Below are positions 59,030-64,000 of a DNA stretch of 64,000 nt, one piece after another. The position numbers and the translations under genes were made by a program. Source of the DNA: Chionoecetes opilio (Eukaryota; Arthropoda; Malacostraca; Decapoda; Majidae); contig JACEEZ010019115.1 of the NCBI GenBank assembly GCA_016584305.1, forward strand, positions 270,188 through 334,187. The letters are read 5' to 3'. Positions within the stretch are counted from its first letter, which is position 1, and the number at the start of each line of letters is the position of its first letter. The notes under the pieces were generated by a model. That model saw nothing but the letters and a program-made list of their open reading frames with translations, did no database searches and was not told the origin of the DNA.

Positions 59030-59393
59030 CTCTTTACTCTTTCTTGCTGTTGAGATATTCTGAGGGGAATTCTTGAAGGGGCAGTCATGGTCAAGGGGGA
59101 GGTTAAGTAGTGCCCTGTTGATAGAGACTTGCATGTGGCCGTATGATGGAGCCAGGTGATGCTTCTATTGGGGTTATCTCTGGGCCCGACAGATGCTTCA
59201 CATTGCCCTGGGCCACAGTTACCTTCTGAAATCCCGTCAGTATGTCCTTCCAACAGACATAGGACTCAGGCTGGTGATTTATAATTCGGATTTTTTTTCC
59301 TCCTTTTGCCTTGCCCCGCACGGATTCGAACCGATGCAACACCAGATTTTCACCGAACTCGGCGCGTTAACCATTTATGCCAATAAGGACGTC
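59030..59393 (-). mobile_element. tRNA-like SINE, third family
   Basis: Minus strand. TGGCATAAATGGTTAACGCG serves as the A box region and GCATCGGTTCGAATCCGTGC gives a perfect B box GGTTCGAATCC. A body of about 270 bp follows (GATTTCAGAAGGTAACTGTG, ACATGCAAGTCTCTATCAAC) and ends in an AAGAAAGAGTAAAGAG purine tail. No TSD was identified. Confidence 0.65.
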
Positions 59394-60160
59394 CCACTTG
59401 ACAAAGTGGTTCTGGTGTATTTATGTGCAGTACAGGTAAAGCTCAGGCCCGGGTTTGGGGCAGGGCACAAAATGCCTGTGCCCAAGGCCCACGCTTTCAG
59501 GGGCCCCGCGCATCTGGTAATTACCAGAAATCCGTTGTAATTATTTGCGTCACCCATAGTCCCACTAGGACTATCTGAATAAATAAATAATTTCATTATA
59601 AAGGCTATGATTAAGAAAAATAAACAGTTTTGTTATACTTTCTTCCAACTCCAAATATTGAATAATTTTTTAATGCACCAAACCCATATGTCAGGCTCAG
59701 CGGAGTCAGCTAGCGTGAGCGTCACATTTAGCGTGCACTGACCAGCTTATTTCCGAAGTTAAATTCTCCTTTCACTATTAGTTTTTAATGCTACCTTTAG
59801 CAATCGGATGCATTTGATATTTCGCTTCATATTATCACTATCATACTGTAATATATATAACTAGGCTAAGGAAAAAAACACTACGGACAAAATAAGGGAG
59901 TTTGGATTATAGGCTATAGCAGGACCGTAGCCACGGGGGGGCTATGGGGAGGCCAGGACCCCCAAGAAACTCATTAGCCCCCCGAAACCATTCAACAAAA
60001 GTTTTTTTTACCTGGAAGCGTATATGATTTGTCTACACACAAGTTAAGAAACTACGAAAATTCAAGCCAGTAGGCCTCAAGCCTACATAAGTGGGATAAG
60101 TTAAGATACAGATTCCAGCAAGCCGAGGCATCAATAACCTTCCGAGACGCCCTTGGAGTA
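59394..60160. other. Spacer, probably decayed repeats
   Basis: A GC-rich stretch at 59,430-59,530 and a poly(G)/poly(C) stretch near 59,930-59,985 look like old repeat material but were not identified. No gene. Confidence 0.45.
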
Positions 60161-60162
60161 GG

Positions 60163-60905
60163 AGGAGGAGGAGGAGGAGGAAGCAGAGGAGGAGGAGGAA
60201 GAAGCAAAGGAGGAGGAGGAGGAAGCAGAGGAGGAGGAAGCAGAGGAAGCAGAGGAGGAGGAGGAAGCAGAGGAGGAGGATTTTTTTTTACATATAAGAT
60301 ATAAGATACACCAGGAGACCTATTGGTCCATAACGAGGGTATCTGCTGAACTACATACTACTAACTATCAACTACTTGTAAGAAAACAGTTGGAAAATTA
60401 TACCATGTCCCTAAAGAGGATAGGAACATGGAAGTTTCATAGTGCAGAATGATAGGATATGAAAAATACTAACTACAACTACCACTACCACTACAACTAA
60501 TCGATACGGGGGACTAGATACAAATTCGCACTATCAATACCCATTTACTTTACAGTGCGCGTCAAGTCTGTTTTTGAATGTAGTTATTGTGCTGGCTCCG
60601 ACAACATTTGCCGGTAACTTGTTCCATCGTTCAACGACTCTAACATTGAAATAATTTTTACGGAGATCGGTGATGCAACGTTGACCGTTTAGTTTTAAAC
60701 CATTATTTCTTGTTGTCACTTGAGTTGAAAGCTCGAATAGGTTCTCTTGATTAATGACATCAAAACCTTTTAGGATGGAGGAAGCAGAGGAGGAGGAGGA
60801 GGAAGCAGAGGAGGAGGAGGAGGAATCAAAAGAGAAGGAGGAGGAAGAGGAGGAGGAAGAGGCGGAGGAGAAGGAGGAGGAGGAGGAAGCGGAGGAGGAG
60901 TAGGA
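60163..60905. repeat. GGA/GAGGAAGCA minisatellite split by a retroelement
   Basis: Units of GGAGGAGGAAGCAGA lie at 60,163-60,281 and again at 60,777-60,905, on both sides of a CR1-like fragment. The Glu-rich potential frames are repeat artefacts. Confidence 0.92.
60282..60776 (-). mobile_element. CR1/Jockey-type retroelement 3' end inside the minisatellite
   Basis: Minus strand. KGFDVINQENLFELSTQVTT and RNNGLKLNGQRCITDLRKNY, then FNVRVVERWNKLPANVVGAS and FKNRLDAHCKVNGY with a stop at 60,534: the standard R-x-W-N-x-LP and FK-x-x-LD terminus of a non-LTR RT, frame intact. A 3' UTR of about 235 bp ends in a short A tail (read as T at 60,281-60,290). GAGGAAGCAGAGGAGGAGG stands at both edges and could be a TSD of about 19-20 bp, though in a repeat this cannot be proven. 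Confidence 0.82.
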
Positions 60906-60911
60906 GAGAGT

Positions 60912-61633
60912 CTAAGGCCCGTACCGAGAGTCAAGGCGGTAGAGCGACGAACGGCAAGGTACCGACGAGCGGCAGAACTTTCAAATTGTTACCGAGAGTG
61001 GACAGAAAGGCAGGGTTGGTTGAGGTCTCACGCGGCGGTGTATTGGCAACAGTGTTGCTTCAAACTGCGTTGCCAGAGTACGACTATAAATAGTCTATAA
61101 TGCGAATTTGCCCGTATACTCATCAAAAACATCAACAGAAACGTTGCGATCGGCTATGAAGTTGGTGAAATATATATTTAATGAAGTTAATTAACAGTAG
61201 AGGCGTGTATACGTAAGTTTCTCTTACGCTCATGTGAACATATGCGGTAAGAGAAACGTGCTGGCGGGTTCTGGCAGCGACCTTGATGATGGCGGCGGCT
61301 CAAGCAATACCCACTCCGCTATCCTGAACCTCCTGCATTATTGTCACTAAAATCACTTATTGCCGCATATGTAATACCTAATAATCTTATACTTATACTT
61401 AAATACATATTTGAAAGAATATTGTTAACATATCTCTTAATCCCTCCAGATTAGGAATGTAATAAAAATTCATCGTAGGTTCAGCGAAGACGCGGGTGTA
61501 CCCATGCCTTCAACCTTGACCGCCAACCTTCCTCGCTGCTCTTCCTTCCAAAACAAACCCCTCTTATGGTAAGCGAAGGTCTGCCGTTCGTCGTTCGTCG
61601 CTCTACCGTCATGACTCTCGGTACGGGCCTAAG
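60912..61633. mobile_element. Miniature TIR element (MITE-like)
   Basis: Inverted ends of about 55-65 bp: AAGGCCCGTACCGAGAGTCA at the left and the inverse of TGACTCTCGGTACGGGCCT at the right, continuing through GGTAGAGCGACGAACG. GTC flanks both ends and might be a 3-bp TSD. Inside is a hairpin with arms GTTTCTCTTAC and GTAAGAGAAAC (about 61,211-61,252). No transposase ORF. The superfamily is uncertain. Confidence 0.72.
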
Positions 61634-61684
61634 TCGTTCATCACACGCCTGACGAAGGATTACTAAAGCTAAGCACAAAAAATC

Positions 61685-61970
61685 GCCTGTTGTAGTAGCA
61701 GTAGTAATAGTAGTAGTAATAGTAGTAGTAATAGTAGTAGTAATAGAAGTGGTAACAGTAGTAGTCGTAGTAGTAGTAGTAACAGCAGTAGTAGTTGTAG
61801 TAACAGTAGTAGTATATAACAGTAGTAGTAGTAGTAGTAGTAACAGTAGTAGCGTAGTAATAGTAGTAATAGTAGTAGTAGTAGTTGAAGTAGTAGTAGT
61901 AGTAGTAGTAGTAGTAATATGAGTAGTAGTAGTAGTAGTAGTCGTTGTAGTAGTAGTACCTGTAGCAGTA
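61685..61970. repeat. (TAG)n trinucleotide array, degenerate
   Basis: TAG/TAA/CAG triplets over about 285 bp. No frame is usable because TAG and TAA are stops. Confidence 0.93.
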
Positions 61971-62114
61971 GGAACGCCGCCCTACCGCTACCTACACGTG
62001 CCTTTGCTACCTGGCGTCATTATCCTAACGTGATAACAATAATATCAAAATATTAACGATCATGATACGACTATTACAATGACCACTTTAACAGTTATTA
62101 CTGTTACTGCTACT

Positions 62115-62124
62115 GCGTGTGTGT

Positions 62125-62193
<69 letters not shown>

Positions 62194-62205
62194 TCGTGTG
62201 TGTGT
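62115..62205. repeat. (GT)n microsatellite
   Basis: GT array with TCTG and TATG interruptions. Confidence 0.95.
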
Positions 62206-62930
62206 TTGGAGGAGAGAAGTAGGGGAAGGCGGGCCAGGGAGTGGAGTGGGAGTGACTGGAGTAGTGGCAGGCTGAAGGCGATAAGATAATGACACCACTG
62301 CGAATCTGCAAAAAAGGATTGGAGGGAAGAAGGATGAGAGGATAGGGATTACGTGTGTGTGTGGCTGGATGGAGGAAGGAATGGAGGAAAGGGGTGAAGG
62401 AGGAGGGAGAGGGAGGGAAGGAAGGGCTGGCGGCATTCAGTATAAAGACCCAAAAAAGGTCTTATTTAAGCTCCCTAATTGACCTCTCGATAAGCCAGCA
62501 GCAAAAGCCTTCCTCGTATACTGGTTCCTCACGAGGCAGAAGAAAAATTCAACTTTGCACTCAAATTTTAGCACCTGCGAAAAAAAAAACATTAAAAAAA
62601 AAATGTAATATTGCTAAAACACTTTCGTCCTTTGAAGCCTCTCTCAGCGAAAGAAAGGAAGGAGAAACGAGGAGACAAAATACCCGTAAAAATGATAAGG
62701 AATAATATGCAAGGTAATATTTCTACAGTCATGGCCATGTTATATAAGAGAATGTGCCAAGATAAGACGCACGAAGCATTTTACCGAGTTAGATACTTGG
62801 TTGGTTTTCGATGCCGAGCTTCTGTTTGTGTTGCCTGGTGCGTGGGAACCATTGCTCGCACCCGCCTCATCCTGTATGATGCAATAACCCGGGTGTCTGG
62901 CCGTGCTACCTTTTTCATTATTCTTTTTCA
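62206..62930. other. Spacer
   Basis: Purine-rich then unique DNA. ORFs are short and lack domains. Confidence 0.45.
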
Positions 62931-62931
62931 T

Positions 62932-62934
<3 letters not shown>

Positions 62935-63027
<93 letters not shown>
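62935..63027. repeat. (CT)n microsatellite
   Basis: Pure CT array of about 93 bp. Confidence 0.97.
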
Positions 63028-63030
<3 letters not shown>

Positions 63031-63149
63031 ATGTGATACAATCATTTCCCTCTCTTTATCCTTCCTCCATTCATCTCCCACTCCTCGTCCTCTCCTCTCT
63101 GTCTGATTTTTTCTTTAATTTTAATCCTCCTCGGTGCCTGAGTAGTTCA

Positions 63150-63248
63150 ATTTCACACACACGCACATAAACACACACAAAACACTCACACACACAAACA
63201 TATACACATACACACACAGACGCATACATACACACACACGCACGCACA
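63150..63248. repeat. CA-rich impure array
   Basis: ACACAC with AAAC, ATAC and CGCA interruptions. Confidence 0.85.
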
Positions 63249-63317
63249 TTCATTGTCCCGCTGACCCCCCAAGCCCTTAATACACCAACATAGTGACTAC
63301 AGGTACGTTTAATCTCT

Positions 63318-63614
63318 CTAGTCCTTGCCCATGCAGGTGTGAATTGAGTCGCGACTGATGCACCAAAATCCCGCATCCACGCCTATGAAATGGTAAATCA
63401 TGGGTTGTGTTGTGATGAAGGCTGCAGGGACATGTAGAAGCAGCCCGGTAGGTAGTTTGGTAGCGGGAGCCAGAGCGGGGTAAGGACACGTGGTGTGTTC
63501 GTGAAACAAGTCTTCTCCAAGGACGTGCCCGGTGAGACGATGAGTCTGTTGATAATGTAGGGGCCTCGCGTTGATAATACAGTACACAAAGATAAGTGTA
63601 TGTATTTTGTACAC
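63318..63614 (-). CDS. Unassigned 98-codon ORF
   Basis: Reads MYKIHTLIFVYCIINARPLH, then LTGHVLGEDLFHEHTTCPYP and FIGVDAGFWCISRD. Its composition is less biased than that of most ORFs here, and it lies in unique-looking DNA. No domain, start context or neighbour supports it, and overlapping frames are also open. It might be part of an unrecognised repeat. Confidence 0.15.
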   Translation of the reverse strand: MYKIHTLIFVYCIINARPLHYQQTHRLTGHVLGEDLFHEHTTCPYPALAPATKLPTGLLLHVPAAFITTQPMIYHFIGVDAGFWCISRDSIHTCMGKD

Positions 63615-64000
63615 GTCAAGTTATATACACGTGGGGTGGGACAGCCTCAGACAGACGCGAGGGTAGAGCGTCCTCTTGTAATGACCGATCCGAGGCTAGT
63701 GAGGTTAGTGAATGAGCGCTGACTTGACATGCCCCAGACCCAGGATTAAGGTGGCATAAGTCAATACCACAGGGATTGTATATTTACCATATCTCAATAC
63801 TTATATTTTACTTAAATTACCTTAATTTATACCCAATACCATTATAACTATATTACATCCTACTCTCCTCCCTTACAGGGAAGCGAACAACACCTCTTCA
63901 TTACAAAGGGCGGGGGGGGGGGGGGGGGGGGCATCACTACCACTTTCTATTAATGGAGAGTGGTATAGTGGATAATTTCCACACCCATATTGCAACAGAA
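63615..64000. other. Spacer with poly(G)
   Basis: Unique DNA with about 19 G at 63,913-63,931. No gene. Confidence 0.5.

Overview
The window looks like intergenic or accessory DNA from a decapod crustacean, perhaps a crab-like one. The inference rests on three things: very dense, long dinucleotide microsatellites (CT/GA, CA/GT); CR1/Jockey-type, RTE-type and tRNA-derived SINE repeats of the kind common in decapod genomes; and AT-rich spacer. The species call is an inference and no search was run. I found no convincing intact host protein gene, rRNA or free-standing tRNA gene. Nearly everything recognisable is a transposable element (TE), most copies truncated or frameshifted, or a simple repeat. 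Most of the long open frames in the simple repeats (Cys-Val, Thr-His, Ser-Leu, Arg-Glu runs) are artefacts.

Layout, 1-17 kb: a GA array; an old Jockey-like reverse transcriptase (RT) tail (197-687, resuming near 3,090-3,200) split by a younger minus-strand Jockey-like element (688-~3,088); a GC-rich palindrome-bearing island; a ~1.2 kb long-inverted-repeat element whose left arm is broken by a tRNA-derived SINE (4,288-5,485); a GT-ACGC-AC array; and a minus-strand non-LTR fragment (6,300-7,290). From 8.66 to 16.77 kb a complex repeat, here called unit P, occurs three times: one copy inverted to the left and two in direct order to the right. Its left copy carries a 5'-truncated RTE insertion with an 8-bp target-site duplication (TSD). 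Between its two right copies lies a retrotransposon piece with an SGNH-esterase ORF1 end and the start of an endonuclease.

Layout, 17-36 kb: microsatellites, then the most complex part of the window. An RTE element was invaded by a ~0.5 kb GT-bearing insert and by a 3.13 kb terminal-inverted-repeat (TIR) transposon, here called X. The composite is then present twice in tandem (19,576-24,775 and 24,776-~30,023) before the RTE 3' end (to ~30,882). The second copy is full of homopolymer-like errors, so misassembly must be considered. A minus-strand CR1-like element (~31,220-33,245), AT-rich DNA, a second SINE-A copy and GA arrays follow.

Layout, 36-64 kb: a GC-box/ETS/CCAAT/CRE cluster near 36.2-36.6 kb is the only promoter-like island. 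Then come CTA and CA arrays, a PIF/Harbinger-like non-autonomous element (42,923-43,898), a Jockey-like RT tail split by a third SINE-A, and a 1.4 kb inverted-repeat element carrying an internally deleted gene with a CXC (tesmin/TSO1-like) cysteine-rich end (46,691-48,094). Further right are a tRNA-Val-like SINE, two minisatellites (one very G-rich), two copies of a short SINE with perfect 12-13 bp TSDs, retroelement fragments sitting as islands inside CT arrays (54.7-57.2 kb), a CR1-like tail inside a GGA minisatellite, and a TIR-bounded miniature element (60,912-61,633).

The elements do not form a pathway. They form a stratified record of insertions, and several insertions can be dated relative to each other because empty-site or sister copies lie in the same window.
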